A stretch of 64,000 bases of DNA from Affinundibacterium fentianense (GCF_018139545.1 NZ_JAGSPJ010000007.1:1-64000); one strand, 5' to 3'. Counted from the stretch's first letter, positions 1 through 9,552 are shown. Translations and numbers: made by a program. The notes: generated from the sequence alone by a model not told the origin.

Positions 1-1402
1 CATTTCTGTAAGACCCTTGAACGATTTCGATCGAGCTGACCGTGTCGCTGCCTAAAGTTGCGTTGTACGAATACCCCAGTTGAAGGTCAACCGTAACCCC
101 CGCCAAGCCAGTGAGATTTGTGAATTGCAAAGTATCAATGCCATCACCACCGCGAATCACATCGTTACCAGCACCACCATCGAGAAGATCATTGCCTGTT
201 CCACCGTCCAACTCATCATTTCCATCAAAGCCATACAGTTGATCATCCCCAGCCTCTCCATAAAGGGTGTCGGTGCCGTGTTCGCCGCCATACAATACGT
301 CGTTGCCATTTCCACCATTGAGCAAGTTGACACCATCGTCCCCATAAATTTTGTCGTTACCATCGTTACCTAGTAGAGTGTCATTACCGTTGTCACCTGC
401 AATATTATCGTCACCTTGTCCGCCGTCTAGGTAATCGTTACCATCTCCACCATATAGAGCGTCATTGCCTAGGTCACCATAGAGGTAGTCATTATCTATT
501 CCACCTTCCATGTAATCGTCGCTAGTTCCGCCATTTAAAGTATCGTCGCCAGCTTCGCCATACATCTGATCAGTGCCTTCTCCTCCAAATAGGATGTCAT
601 TGCCATTGCCACCGACTAGCTCATCAGAATAATTGCCACCAAATAATGTGTCGTTACCGTCATTACCAAACAGGGCGTCACTACCATCGTCGCCGAATAG
701 AACATCTTTGCCGGTCCCGCCATAGAGAGAGTCGTCACCGTTACCACCTGACAATAAATCGTCTCCTTCATTTCCCCATAATCTATCTACATCAACTCCG
801 CCGTAAAGAGTGTCATTCCCGAGTCCTCCCAATAATTCGTCTGAATTTCCAAAAGGTGAGTTAAGATCTTGAAAATCGCCATAAATGACATCGTTTCCGT
901 CAAATCCGCCAAGGAGATCGTGCCCCATTCCACCTACTAGGATATCGGCGCTTTCTGATCCAGCGATGGTATCATCGCCATTGCCTCCATCGAGGAAGTC
1001 GGACTCGCTACTAGAATCGTCATCTCCCCCGTTGCCCAATAAGTAATCATCTCCATCGTCACCATAAATTACATCTTTACCTGTACCACCACTAATCTCG
1101 TCGTCATCGTCACCCCCATAAATTAAATCATTATCTGCGCCTCCATAAATCTGATCAACTCCCGCCCCGCCGTGTATAGTATCAACACCTCTACCGCCAA
1201 GAAGCATGTCATTTCCTTCTTGCCCGTACAATTCATTATGACCATCTCCGCCATAAATCACGTCATCCCCAAAACCGCCTAAAATAATGTCCCATCCCGA
1301 AACACCGTATATCGTATCGTTACCAGCCAGACCTCTAATCTTGTCATCGCCACCAGTACCATAAAGTGTATCGGATCCGTTTGTTCCCCAGATATTGTTC
1401 AT
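1..1402 (-). CDS. RTX calcium-binding repeat protein, N-terminal 467 codons (3' end outside window)
   Basis: Reading leftward from an ATG at 1400–1402 the frame stays open to the window edge. It encodes almost uninterrupted nonapeptide repeats of the GGxGxDxUx type (for example GGDGNDYLDGG, GGTGNDLLDGG), the parallel beta-roll that folds on binding Ca2+. The reading begins MNNIWGTNGSDTLYG with no signal peptide, as expected for a type I-secreted protein. Near the edge the repeats give way to a linker-like stretch (TLQFTNLTGLAGVTVDL), which in such proteins often links repeat blocks. A ribosome-binding site AAGGAAA lies 6–7 nt before the ATG. The rest of the protein, including any secretion signal or enzymatic domain, is not visible, and no type I secretion genes occur in the window. 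A surface or secreted role is inferred. Confidence 0.85.
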   Translation of the reverse strand, partial: MNNIWGTNGSDTLYGTGGDDKIRGLAGNDTIYGVSGWDIILGGFGDDVIYGGDGHNELYGQEGNDMLLGGRGVDTIHGGAGVDQIYGGADNDLIYGGDDDDEISGGTGKDVIYGDDGDDYLLGNGGDDDSSSESDFLDGGNGDDTIAGSESADILVGGMGHDLLGGFDGNDVIYGDFQDLNSPFGNSDELLGGLGNDTLYGGVDVDRLWGNEGDDLLSGGNGDDSLYGGTGKDVLFGDDGSDALFGNDGNDTLFGGNYSDELVGGNGNDILFGGEGTDQMYGEAGDDTLNGGTSDDYMEGGIDNDYLYGDLGNDALYGGDGNDYLDGGQGDDNIAGDNGNDTLLGNDGNDKIYGDDGVNLLNGGNGNDVLYGGEHGTDTLYGEAGDDQLYGFDGNDELDGGTGNDLLDGGAGNDVIRGGDGIDTLQFTNLTGLAGVTVDLQLGYSYNATLGSDTVSSIEIVQGSYRN

Positions 1403-1973
1403 TTATATTTCCTTCTTAGCTTAAAATTTTTGAGGATATATTTATCTTGAAAAAGGCAGAATCCCCTAGGTGGGGGGAAGTGCTCCTTCGAAAGGAGGAG
1501 TGGTAAGGCTCAATGCCCTAACTAAAAACTAAGGGAAAGTGCCAAAGCAAGATATCGAGCAAGGAGGGGAGGGGGTAATGGAATTGGAGTGTTTGCACCT
1601 CGTTGAGGCGTTTAACCTTTTGGGGTCGGTTTCGAGATTAGAAAAATGGAGCACATCTTTTTGAAACGAGATCCAAAGTCCCGTTAATTAGATTCTCGTA
1701 GGACGATTTTTATCGGCAAAGCTGTTGATAGATCGACGCGGTGTCCAATTGGAGTTCCAATTGGACTTTCGCATAGGAATGAAATGTTTTCCAGAATGGA
1801 ATTCGTCAGGCTGGTTTTTTATTCGATGATTTTCGCGTTCTGAATTAAGAGAAGTAACAAGGGGGGGCCGCATGTTATCAAGTAACCGATATCATGCCAA
1901 TCAAGTGAAAACGCCATGACAGATCTCACACAGGTAATTCTTTGCGAGATCAGCATGATTATTGAGTTTTTTC
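1403..1973. other. 571-bp gene-free region upstream of the RTX gene
   Basis: No convincing gene. A 61-codon minus-strand ORF at 1688–1873 has no recognisable features. The stretch contains a perfect hairpin at 1743–1766 and G-rich patches at 1470–1505 and 1560–1575. The RTX gene's promoter and 5' leader should lie here. Confidence 0.5.
1743..1766. repeat. Perfect 10-bp inverted repeat (hairpin or operator)
   Basis: Arms GTCCAATTGG and CCAATTGGAC flank a 4-nt loop AGTT. There is no U-tract, so it is not an intrinsic terminator. It lies about 340 bp upstream of the RTX start and could be an operator. Confidence 0.5.
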
Positions 1974-2366
1974 TTAAAATTTCTGAATTCGGAATGCGTG
2001 TTTTAGAACCAATCGGCTACTTCCTATCAAAGGATTGAGTCCAAATAGGAGTGGCAACAAGGCGTGTTGGGGCAATATCCAAATTTGTCCCTTGGGCGGC
2101 GTTGCTTTGGTACTTGCAATGATTGCCGGCTGCACCCAACTTGCCTCTGGCGTGACATCGAGTAGGAGATCGCCATCACTATTTGTATGAAAGTAAATTT
2201 CACCACCGTGCACTAAGCTTAGACATATTCCCTGTCCTTCAGTATGCTGGTTTTCTAGGGCTTTTTGTAGCTCTTGATTGTTGAGTTCCATCCACCCTTC
2301 GATTTCCACTAGCGTTGCAAGAGGAATCCACGGGTGTTCAATTTGTGGTTCATTCAGATTTATCAT
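1974..2366 (-). CDS. Conserved-looking hypothetical protein, 130 aa
   Basis: Function not recognised. The protein is soluble and mostly hydrophobic/acidic, with no signal peptide; residues about 47–100 look like beta strands (ICLSLVHGGEIYFHTNSDG, GQIWILPQHALLPLLFG). Its ATG overlaps the stop codon of the upstream TraB/GumN-family gene in the arrangement TAATG, so the two are almost certainly translated as a coupled pair from one mRNA. That supports it being a real gene and suggests a shared task. Confidence 0.7.
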   Translation of the reverse strand: MINLNEPQIEHPWIPLATLVEIEGWMELNNQELQKALENQHTEGQGICLSLVHGGEIYFHTNSDGDLLLDVTPEASWVQPAIIASTKATPPKGQIWILPQHALLPLLFGLNPLIGSSRLVLKHAFRIQKF

Positions 2367-3361
2367 TAGGGTAATGCTCGAACTTGGAGACCTAGTTGTT
2401 TCAGTTGATCGATCAGATTTTGCTCACCGGCGAAATGTCCGCTTCCCATCACGATGAATAATTTTTTGTTAGATAGCATCAAGTCATGGATTTTTTTTGC
2501 AATCGCAGGATTGCGGTCGTCTATGAGTCTCTGGGTAATTTTTTGTGAGCCTATGTCTCTGCGACTACTTTCAAGAAATACGCGCGACAGTTTTTGACTG
2601 TCGCCTTCCAACCAAGCCTGTGCCAGACTTTGAAATTCTCGTTTGACTTCACCCTTTTGAAAAGCCTCTAAGGTAGCGGCCAGTAAAGCATTGCCTTCAT
2701 CATCGCTGAGGCTGGATAAAACGTCGGTTTGATAATTGAGTCCTTCGGTTTCAAACAACTCCTTTTTTGCCTTTTTTGCTTCCAAAATGAAGTAGCGATC
2801 TAAACCCGCAGCAGGATCGTAGCCCATTTGTTGGCCAACACTGATACTGAGGCCCATCGCAACGAGGACCGGCTGATATTGTTGAAATTGTTGGCTTGCT
2901 GCGCCGGTCATACTTTTTAGTCGATTCCAAGTGGTTGGACTTAGATGATTTTCTAATTTATCGGGTTCAGCGTAACTGAGTTTGGCGACGATGGATGGGC
3001 TGGCAGATTCATCGGTATTATCTGCTTCAACGACGACTGTATCCGCTTGAGCAAATGCGCGGCTGACGATTTTGGGTAGTGGGTAAAAACTAGGTTTCGC
3101 AAAATGTATGGTTCCGTACAAATAGGCACGTACAGTCTGGTTAGCTTTTGCGTCGGCTTGTTTCGCTAGGCTGATCTCGTAGAACACACCTTTCATTTTG
3201 CCCGGCGTGGCTTGGAGATTCGCACTGACTTTTGATTGCGGTGATGGCAATTTGCTATTGGCGATGGCAAAAAGGCTCAATGTCAGGCAAGTCAGGCTGA
3301 TTATTCCGGTCAGCCCGAAGTGGAACAGACGGGGGGCATGGAGCGTTCGTTTGGTGTGCAT
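2366..3361 (-). CDS. TraB/GumN family protein (exported)
   Basis: 331 aa. An N-terminal hydrophobic segment (residues about 12–35) is a signal peptide or anchor, so the TraB/PrgY/GumN domain lies outside the cytoplasm. Family hallmarks are AYLYGTIHFAKPSFYPLP near residues 79–96 (the first G-x-x-H motif) and VMGSGHFAGEQNLIDQL near the C-terminus (the second GxxH motif). The family is related to the Tiki metalloprotease fold, and many bacterial members are annotated only as GumN-like. A metal-dependent hydrolase function is inferred, not shown. The next gene starts inside its stop codon. Nothing around it points to exopolysaccharide synthesis. Confidence 0.85.
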   Translation of the reverse strand: MHTKRTLHAPRLFHFGLTGIISLTCLTLSLFAIANSKLPSPQSKVSANLQATPGKMKGVFYEISLAKQADAKANQTVRAYLYGTIHFAKPSFYPLPKIVSRAFAQADTVVVEADNTDESASPSIVAKLSYAEPDKLENHLSPTTWNRLKSMTGAASQQFQQYQPVLVAMGLSISVGQQMGYDPAAGLDRYFILEAKKAKKELFETEGLNYQTDVLSSLSDDEGNALLAATLEAFQKGEVKREFQSLAQAWLEGDSQKLSRVFLESSRRDIGSQKITQRLIDDRNPAIAKKIHDLMLSNKKLFIVMGSGHFAGEQNLIDQLKQLGLQVRALP

Positions 3362-3960
3362 AGGCGTTCCAAAAAGTAAAATAAAACTGAGATTTGTCCT
3401 AGATAAAAAACCATGAGCGCGAAGTTTCAGTTGACCGTTAGGTGCCAGTTCGCTGTTTCAATCATCTGTAGGTCAAGTTGCCCGCAATATACACCAGTTT
3501 GCTTTAAGGCAAACTAACCTGGCGACTAACGGAATATTTGATCGTTTCAAAGGCTGTTTGATTACGCCTTCTGCGGTTTGCCGGTGCAAGCTATTCAATC
3601 AGAAAACGACATCAGTTGTGATGGTGAACAGCGATAAATATTTCCATGTAGAAAAAACAATTTTTTCGGGGAACTAAATTCGCCCCGTACAATCGAAGAC
3701 GCGCATCACTACTACGTCTCGCCAATTTGTGCGAAGGCGTACCACATTCTGGTGGTTTGTTGCTATGCAGTGCAGAAATATTGTCTGAAACGTGCGCATT
3801 GGGCAGGTTTTCGCGTTTTTTCTCTTTACTGTTTAGACATAAATCGCTATGTTACGCAGGTTTACAAAAACAGATCTGTTTCGGTTGTCACTGAGCAATC
3901 TTGCAAGGTGTCTTGAAATAGAGATAAGAAATTAAATTATATTTGCCTTAAGGAAATATT
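3362..3960. other. Intergenic region between divergent genes
   Basis: About 600 bp without a recognisable gene. It must hold the promoters for the TraB/GumN gene (minus) and for the small ORF and permease (plus). A small hairpin, AGTTTGC/GCAAACT, lies near 3493–3512. Nothing else was identified. Confidence 0.4.
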
Positions 3961-4068
3961 ATGTCATTTGAACGCGAGGAGTGGTTGAAATTGAAGCTGG
4001 CGAAAGAGCTAACGCAAAGCGTTAGACAAGAGAATGCCGCGACGTCTATGTGCAAAGGAGAAGAATAA
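3961..4068 (+). CDS. Small ORF (35 aa) coupled to the permease
   Basis: ATG at 3961 is preceded by AAGGAAATATT, a good ribosome-binding site with 8-nt spacing. The frame runs 35 codons (begins MSFEREEWLKLKLAKEL, ends CKGEE, highly charged and helical). Its TAA overlaps the permease ATG as TAATG, and the permease's own Shine–Dalgarno AAAGGAG lies inside its last codons. This arrangement suggests a translated leader or small protein that couples to or controls permease translation. No homology recognised. Confidence 0.5.
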   Translation: MSFEREEWLKLKLAKELTQSVRQENAATSMCKGEE

Positions 4069-5621
4069 TGGATTGGCGTGTTAAGTCGCTAGACGACATT
4101 CTGGCAACAGCAGAGAAGAAATCTTTACATCGCTCACTGGGTGCATTCCAACTGACAATGTTGGGAATCGGTGCCATCATTGGCACGGGTATTTTTGTTT
4201 TGACTGCTGCTGCGGCACAAAAAGCAGGTCCAGGAATGATGTACTCATTCATCATCGCTGGTTTTGTTTGCGCGGTTGCCGCTTTGTGTTACTCCGAATT
4301 GGTTGCGATGGCTCCGGTTTCAGGTTCTGCATACACTTATACCTATGCGGTAATGGGTGAATTGCTGGCATGGACAGTGGGTTGGGCATTGGTGCTCGAA
4401 TATGCAGTCGCGGCTGCGGCCGTTTGTGTCGGTTGGTCAGGCTATGTAATGGGCTTGATTCAAAAAGCGACCGGATTTATTTTGCCCGAATTGCTGAGCC
4501 GTGGACCCTCTTGGTCCATGAATGGATACATGCCAGTGATTGATTTCTCGCATGGAATCGTCAATGTTCCTGCGATCGTTGTTGCGCTCGTTATTACCGC
4601 TTTATTGGTGAAGGGCACAAGCGAAAGCGCGAAAGTCAACTCCATTTTGGTTGCGGTGAAAGTAACAGCCTTATCAGCCTTTATCGTTATCACATTGCCG
4701 TTGATTAACGGTGAGAATTTCGTACCGATGTTGCCAAATGGTTGGTTAGGTACACAGGGAAGCGGTGTCGGCGTGGTTGGTGCGGCGGCGTCGATCTTTT
4801 TTGCTTATGTTGGTTTCGATGCGGTTTCTACCGCGGCGGAAGAAACCAAAGACCCACAGCGTAATGTGCCAATCGGTTTGATCGGTTCTTTGGGTATTTG
4901 TACGGTTTTCTACATGTTGGTCGCTGCTGGTGTGGTCGGTTCCGTTGGTGCTCAACCTATCACGTCGATTACTGGTGCGGTGTTGTCGCCAGATTCCGCT
5001 GAATTTGTGACGCGTTGTAAAGAACTCGCCTCTGCGGGTAGCACGCCTATCGTTTGCTCGCATGAAGCACTAGCAGAAGTGTTGAGTAAATTGCACTATG
5101 ATCAAGTATCTAAATTGGTCGGTTTAGCAGCAAGTATTGCATTGCCTAGCGTTATTTTGATGATGATTTTCGGCCAAACGCGGATTTTCTTCGTTATGGC
5201 ACGTGACGGTTTGTTGCCAGAAAAATTGGCCGATATTCATCCAAAATGGAAAACACCTTGGTTGATGACAATCGTGACAGGCATTTTTGTTGCCGTGGCT
5301 GCTGCGTTCTTCCCGGTAGGTCAATTAGCGGACATATCCAATTCTGGTACCTTGTTTGCATTCTTTATGGTGGCGATTGCGGTCTTGATCTTGCGTAAAA
5401 CAGATCCAAACCGTACACGTCCATTCAAGACACCTATGGTCTGGGTAGTTGCCCCTGTCGCTGCTGGTGGCTGCTTGTTCCTGTTCTTCAGTTTGCCGAC
5501 AGTCGCACAATTGGTGTTGCCAATTTGGGGTAGCGTTGGCTTGGTGATTTACTTCTTGTATAGCCGCAAGCATTCTCACGTTGGTAAAGCTATCGCAGCG
5601 CAAGAGGCTGCGAAAAAATAA
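4068..5621 (+). CDS. APC-superfamily amino acid permease (CAT/YfnA type)
   Basis: 517 aa from ATG 4068. This start is preferred over an upstream in-frame GTG at 4050 because AAAGGAG stands 7 nt before it. The protein has about 12 or more hydrophobic segments. The signature of the first helix, LGIGAIIGTGIFVLTAAAA (residues about 29–47), is the substrate-binding unwound helix of the amino acid–polyamine–organocation family. The N-terminal KSLDDILATAEKKSLHRSLG is typical of cationic-amino-acid-transporter-like bacterial permeases. It should import amino acids with protons across the inner membrane; the substrate cannot be told from sequence. A cysteine-containing periplasmic loop (RCKELASAGSTPIVCSHEAL) sits in the second half. 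It is followed by a strong terminator. Confidence 0.9.
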   Translation: MDWRVKSLDDILATAEKKSLHRSLGAFQLTMLGIGAIIGTGIFVLTAAAAQKAGPGMMYSFIIAGFVCAVAALCYSELVAMAPVSGSAYTYTYAVMGELLAWTVGWALVLEYAVAAAAVCVGWSGYVMGLIQKATGFILPELLSRGPSWSMNGYMPVIDFSHGIVNVPAIVVALVITALLVKGTSESAKVNSILVAVKVTALSAFIVITLPLINGENFVPMLPNGWLGTQGSGVGVVGAAASIFFAYVGFDAVSTAAEETKDPQRNVPIGLIGSLGICTVFYMLVAAGVVGSVGAQPITSITGAVLSPDSAEFVTRCKELASAGSTPIVCSHEALAEVLSKLHYDQVSKLVGLAASIALPSVILMMIFGQTRIFFVMARDGLLPEKLADIHPKWKTPWLMTIVTGIFVAVAAAFFPVGQLADISNSGTLFAFFMVAIAVLILRKTDPNRTRPFKTPMVWVVAPVAAGGCLFLFFSLPTVAQLVLPIWGSVGLVIYFLYSRKHSHVGKAIAAQEAAKK

Positions 5622-5708
5622 GCTAGCAAAAAACGTCATTCAAGCTTCATTCTGAATGGCGTCTGTTTCAAGCAACTTGAACGATGAGCATGTAGTGATT
5701 TCATCGTT

Positions 5709-5744
5709 TAAAAAAACGGCGCAAATGGCGCCGTTTTTTTTTTG
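5709..5744. terminator. Bidirectional intrinsic terminator
   Basis: Stem AACGGCGC/GCGCCGTT with loop AAATG, flanked by an A-run on the left and a T-run of ten on the right. It lies between the convergent permease and response regulator genes and can serve both strands. Confidence 0.9.
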
Positions 5745-5766
5745 CCGAATCCAAGTTGGCTACCTC

Positions 5767-6372
5767 TTAAAGCCAACCTTCATCACGAGCAAGGCGATAG
5801 GCTTCAACCCGATTCTTTGCATGTAGCTTACTGATCGCTTCAGACAAATAATTTCGCACGGTGCCCTCCGAAAGATGCATCATCTTGGCGATCTCAGTGC
5901 TACTCGAACCAGTGCCTGCTAAGCGTAATACTTGACGTTCACGTTCACTCAGCGGATCTTGTTGGCCGCTCCAACTTTCTATTGCTAATTCAGGCGCGAT
6001 CGCTCGTCCACCGTTATGAACCGTCCGAATTGCTTTCGCCAAATCTTCCGCAGGCGCATCCTTTAGCATATAACCACGCACGCCGCTGGCCATTGCACGA
6101 CGCAGGTAGCCCGAGCGAGCAAATGTAGTGAGGACGATCACTTTGCTGAATAGCTTCTTATCGGCAATTTCCGCTGCTAATTCTAAGCCTGTCATGAGTG
6201 GCATCTCGATATCGGTGACAACGATATCGGGCTTTAAGGCGACGCAAAGCTCCAATGCCTCTTTGCCATTTTTTGCCAAGGCGAGTACGTCAATGTCTCC
6301 TTCTAGCTTGAGGAGTGCGGCAAGCGCCCCAGAAACTAGCGCTTGATCTTCAGCGAGTATGATTTTGATCAT
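5767..6372 (-). CDS. NarL/DesR-type response regulator
   Basis: 201 aa. The receiver domain (residues 1–120) has the acidic pair E8/D9, phospho-acceptor D54 in VVTDIEMP, the T in VLTTF and the lysine in GYMLKD. The LuxR-type HTH (residues about 138–200) carries LSERERQVLRLAGTGSSSTEIA and EGTVRNYLSEAISKL. It is the partner of the histidine kinase immediately upstream on the same strand (58-bp gap). DesR-like regulators often control membrane-lipid or transporter genes. The upstream amidohydrolase is the only other gene in the apparent operon, so autoregulation is the likeliest local target. Confidence 0.93.
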   Translation of the reverse strand: MIKIILAEDQALVSGALAALLKLEGDIDVLALAKNGKEALELCVALKPDIVVTDIEMPLMTGLELAAEIADKKLFSKVIVLTTFARSGYLRRAMASGVRGYMLKDAPAEDLAKAIRTVHNGGRAIAPELAIESWSGQQDPLSERERQVLRLAGTGSSSTEIAKMMHLSEGTVRNYLSEAISKLHAKNRVEAYRLARDEGWL

Positions 6373-6430
6373 TAATTTTTCCTGTCAAAATGAGGCAGCT
6401 ACCAATGTAGTCGCTACGCGTACTAGTCAG

Positions 6431-7549
6431 TTAATTTGAGCTATGTAAGGGAATCCGAATATCAATTTGCATTCCATTATGTGTTGAGATTTGCATTTCT
6501 CCACCGACCGACCTGACACGTTCGCGCATACCTTTGAGTCCGTGCCCCTGATCCAGGGTGAGATGCTTAGCGTTATTTGGCAAACCATCGTTCTGAATTT
6601 GAAAATAGACGAACAGCTTATCTTGTGAGATAGAGAGCTGACATGTTTTCGCTTGCGCATGGCGTATGATATTCGTGACGGCTTCTCGCAGAGCAAGGCT
6701 GATGACGTTTTCAACGGCTGCAGGCAGTTGATCCGACTCGACGCGCGATGTCAATTGAACCTGTGCTGACGCCAGTGTATTGGACGCATTGGCGAGTTCG
6801 TGGATGAGCCCGGTGGCACGATAGCCCAGCACGGCTGCTCGCACTTCGGCCAGTGCCTGACGAGCCGTTTGTTCAATATCGAGAATCTCTTGCTTACACG
6901 CAGCACTATCTCTATCAAATAACTTCTTTGCTAACTCGGCCTTCAGCGTGATGACTGACAAAGTGTGACCGAGTAAATCGTGCAGATCGCGTGCTATGCG
7001 TTCTCGTTCGGCGAGTGCAGCGAGATGTTCAATTTCTTCCTGGTTGCGAAATAGTTTCTGATTCGCGCGATTTAAGTTTTCACCAACGATGGCGCCAATT
7101 GCACTTGGAAGGCTGAAAACGAGAGCTGGAATCCAAAAAAAACTCGGAAATTTGAATATATAGCTGGCTAAGGCCGTTACAAAGAGCACCAGAAATAGGG
7201 CGAGATAAGCGTTACGTGGCACAGGAAAGCGTGAACACAGGGCCGCCGCAAAAATGATGAAGCTAGATCCGCCAAAATTAAACCGAGCCCAAGCTAGGCC
7301 GAGACACGTAAGAAAAATAATGCAGACAGCAGCTCGCCAGTCACTAACCCAAAAGCTATACAAATAGACGGGCAAAAAGAGAATAATACTCAGAATGACC
7401 ATGCCGACTTCCAACGAACTCGGTGTCGCGTACAGAAACTTCCAACCAAACATAACGAAAGAAAGTAACCAGAATAATGGTGCTTTACCATAGCGCGCAG
7501 GTATCCATGGTGCGACCCAAAATTGTCGTAGTTGCGATAGCACGGACAT
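6431..7549 (-). CDS. DesK-type sensor histidine kinase
   Basis: 372 aa from ATG 7547–7549, which has AGGAAA 4–5 nt upstream; an in-frame TTG 51 nt earlier lacks a ribosome-binding site. Four to five membrane helices fill residues about 20–155 with almost no periplasmic loops, so the sensor senses within the membrane. HisKA_3 dimerisation domain: ERERIARDLHDLLGHTLSV with phospho-accepting His at about residue 190. The HATPase has the N box ALREAVTNIIRHA and G box GHGLKGMRERV. It phosphorylates the downstream NarL-type regulator. Bacillus DesK senses membrane thickness; that role here is only an analogy. Confidence 0.92.
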   Translation of the reverse strand: MSVLSQLRQFWVAPWIPARYGKAPLFWLLSFVMFGWKFLYATPSSLEVGMVILSIILFLPVYLYSFWVSDWRAAVCIIFLTCLGLAWARFNFGGSSFIIFAAALCSRFPVPRNAYLALFLVLFVTALASYIFKFPSFFWIPALVFSLPSAIGAIVGENLNRANQKLFRNQEEIEHLAALAERERIARDLHDLLGHTLSVITLKAELAKKLFDRDSAACKQEILDIEQTARQALAEVRAAVLGYRATGLIHELANASNTLASAQVQLTSRVESDQLPAAVENVISLALREAVTNIIRHAQAKTCQLSISQDKLFVYFQIQNDGLPNNAKHLTLDQGHGLKGMRERVRSVGGEMQISTHNGMQIDIRIPLHSSN

Positions 7550-7625
7550 GGTATTTCCTATTAAGTCATTGATCGCTCGATATGCAGCGATTGACGACAA
7601 CCGCTGCTTTCGACAAATACATGTT

Positions 7626-9470
7626 TCATTCTTTGGTTAACCGTACATCAGCTAGGAGAAATTGATACTCACCCGTGGTTGGTCCTGCATTAAAACTGAG
7701 CATGGTAATGATGCTAGGATCGAGTCCTTTGAACCGACTGAACGGAATGCTGATCTCTTGCCAATTCGGGGATGCCTTGAAGTTGATATTCAACGGAATG
7801 AAACTTCCTTGCATTGTGAAGCCAACATTATAGATCTTGCCGTCTCCTTTTACTTTAAATTTCAGGGTATTGGCATTGCTCAGATCTGCTGGTTGCATTG
7901 CCTGTTGAGCGGGAAAAAACACAACGCCAGCCCAAGGAAAGGCAAAGCCTGGTTGAATGCTTGCATTGATTTGCATTGATGCTTGGCCATCTGGTTCTGA
8001 TTCCCCGAAGCGCAATGCGACAGTAGAATGCCCTCCCATTGTTGCATCATTCGAAGGCATCCATCCAATGCCAAATGGACTTGCGAATGCCTTGGCACCC
8101 TCTTCTTGACTAAACAGACTAATTCGACCGTGCTTTGGCAAATCTATGGCTGAAGTCATTTTATTTTGTTCGTCGCTGACTAGTACACGTTTTTGATGGC
8201 GGAGCGATGCGACACTTTCGCCATTTTTCCACACGTTGATAATGCGACGAGTTGAGCGAATGTCTTCGCTGGGATCGCCGTCAACCAGTAGTAAATCGGC
8301 TTTATAGCCATTTTTTATATGACCACGATCGTTTAATTGAAAGGCCTTGGCCGCTGCCGAAGTTGCTGCTCTTAGTGCCGCGATGGGTGGTAAGCCAGCA
8401 TCAACCAAGGCAGCCATCTCATGATGCAGACTGACACCATACTGGGTTCCACGATTCCCCGCATCGGTCCCTGCCAACACTGGGACTTTAGCTTTGTACA
8501 GAGCGGCTGTGACTTGGCGTGGTGCATTAAGACTATCGGGATGCGGTGTCGATCCGTAGCTGACCTTGAGCGGCATCCGTTGATTCTTGCTGAGCAAACT
8601 TAGTATCGATTGATCATTCAAGATGTCCTCGGCTCTTATACCAGCCATGCTTTCTAAGACAGAAAAGCTTGGAATAATAAATGCTGAACGTTTTTTGGCC
8701 AGGCGGACGAGTTCTTCGACTTGTGTCGCCTTGAGATTCGCACCGTTAAATAGATGGACTAATCCATCGGCGCCGGCTGCGAGTGCTGCCTTCGCGTCGT
8801 CGTAAGTGCTAATGTGCACGACTGCCAATTTTCCGCGCGCATGGCTAGCTTCAATTAAGGCTTCGACCGTCCTTAAGTCGAGACTGTTAAATGGCATACC
8901 GATGGCACCGTGTTCCATCACGATCTTGATGAAATGGGAGCCTTCGGCGAGACGACGATCGACCCATGCTGCTGCCTGCTCTGGTCGCGTGATCGTGTCA
9001 ATTTCTATCCCATATTCTGTACCATGCCCTTTCGGTGCGGTTGCGAGGATGCCAGCGGAAAATATATCGGCTGTGGTCCGACCAGTAGCTTGTTCTCGCG
9101 TTTTATGCATATCTCGCATTGCTTGTACGCTGCTAAACATGTCGATTTGCGTCGTCACACCAAACAGCAAAGGCAAATCTTGATCCTGAAAGGCATGCAC
9201 GTGCGTATCGATCAGACCTGGTAGTAGGGTGCGCCCGCGACCATCAACCAACTGCATTGCTGACGTTATCTTGCCCTTGAAGTGGGTATCTATTATCTTT
9301 CCTTGATCAATCAAAACCTGCCGTGGCGTTTGCATTTTCTCACCATCAAATAGACGTACGTTCTGAATGAGTGTTGTCGCATCGCAGCTGCCAGATAGGA
9401 CTGCGCTAGTCACAAGCAAAGCGCTTTGCAGGGTGCCAAGTGAGCGTTGGATGGCTGATTTAAATCGCAT
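7626..9470 (-). CDS. Exported amidohydrolase with C-terminal CIA30-like domain
   Basis: 614 aa starting at the ATG at 9468–9470, which has AAGGAGAA 6 nt upstream. The earlier in-frame ATG at 9485 overlaps that site and is not the start. An N-terminal signal sequence (residues 1–30) ends SGSCDA, possibly an atypical lipobox. The metal-dependent hydrolase barrel shows the HxH motif in LLPGLIDTHVHAF, the bridging-lysine region FIKIVMEHGA, a histidine in AVVHIST, another in GLVHLF and the catalytic Asp in LAGTDAGNRG. The last ~170 residues form a beta-sandwich similar to CIA30/galactose-binding domains. The fold hydrolyses amide or ring C–N bonds (imidazolonepropionase- and prolidase-like members exist); the substrate is unknown. 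First gene of the set with the DesK/DesR pair. Confidence 0.88.
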   Translation of the reverse strand: MRFKSAIQRSLGTLQSALLVTSAVLSGSCDATTLIQNVRLFDGEKMQTPRQVLIDQGKIIDTHFKGKITSAMQLVDGRGRTLLPGLIDTHVHAFQDQDLPLLFGVTTQIDMFSSVQAMRDMHKTREQATGRTTADIFSAGILATAPKGHGTEYGIEIDTITRPEQAAAWVDRRLAEGSHFIKIVMEHGAIGMPFNSLDLRTVEALIEASHARGKLAVVHISTYDDAKAALAAGADGLVHLFNGANLKATQVEELVRLAKKRSAFIIPSFSVLESMAGIRAEDILNDQSILSLLSKNQRMPLKVSYGSTPHPDSLNAPRQVTAALYKAKVPVLAGTDAGNRGTQYGVSLHHEMAALVDAGLPPIAALRAATSAAAKAFQLNDRGHIKNGYKADLLLVDGDPSEDIRSTRRIINVWKNGESVASLRHQKRVLVSDEQNKMTSAIDLPKHGRISLFSQEEGAKAFASPFGIGWMPSNDATMGGHSTVALRFGESEPDGQASMQINASIQPGFAFPWAGVVFFPAQQAMQPADLSNANTLKFKVKGDGKIYNVGFTMQGSFIPLNINFKASPNWQEISIPFSRFKGLDPSIITMLSFNAGPTTGEYQFLLADVRLTKE

Positions 9471-9552
9471 GGAGTTCTCCTTCATTGAGTTTGATGGAGA
9501 GAGTATCCTTGAATTGGAATGATACTGTTAGATCAAAATGCCATTGATTTAG

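Noticed and set aside
80..1400. Several plus-strand ORFs opposite the left-edge RTX gene
   Set aside because: They are mirror frames of the GGxGxD repeats, have no ribosome-binding sites and code low-complexity Thr/Ile/Val or His/Arg strings.
1688..1873. 61-codon minus-strand ORF
   Set aside because: No ribosome-binding site or recognisable motifs, and it spans the perfect hairpin at 1743–1766.
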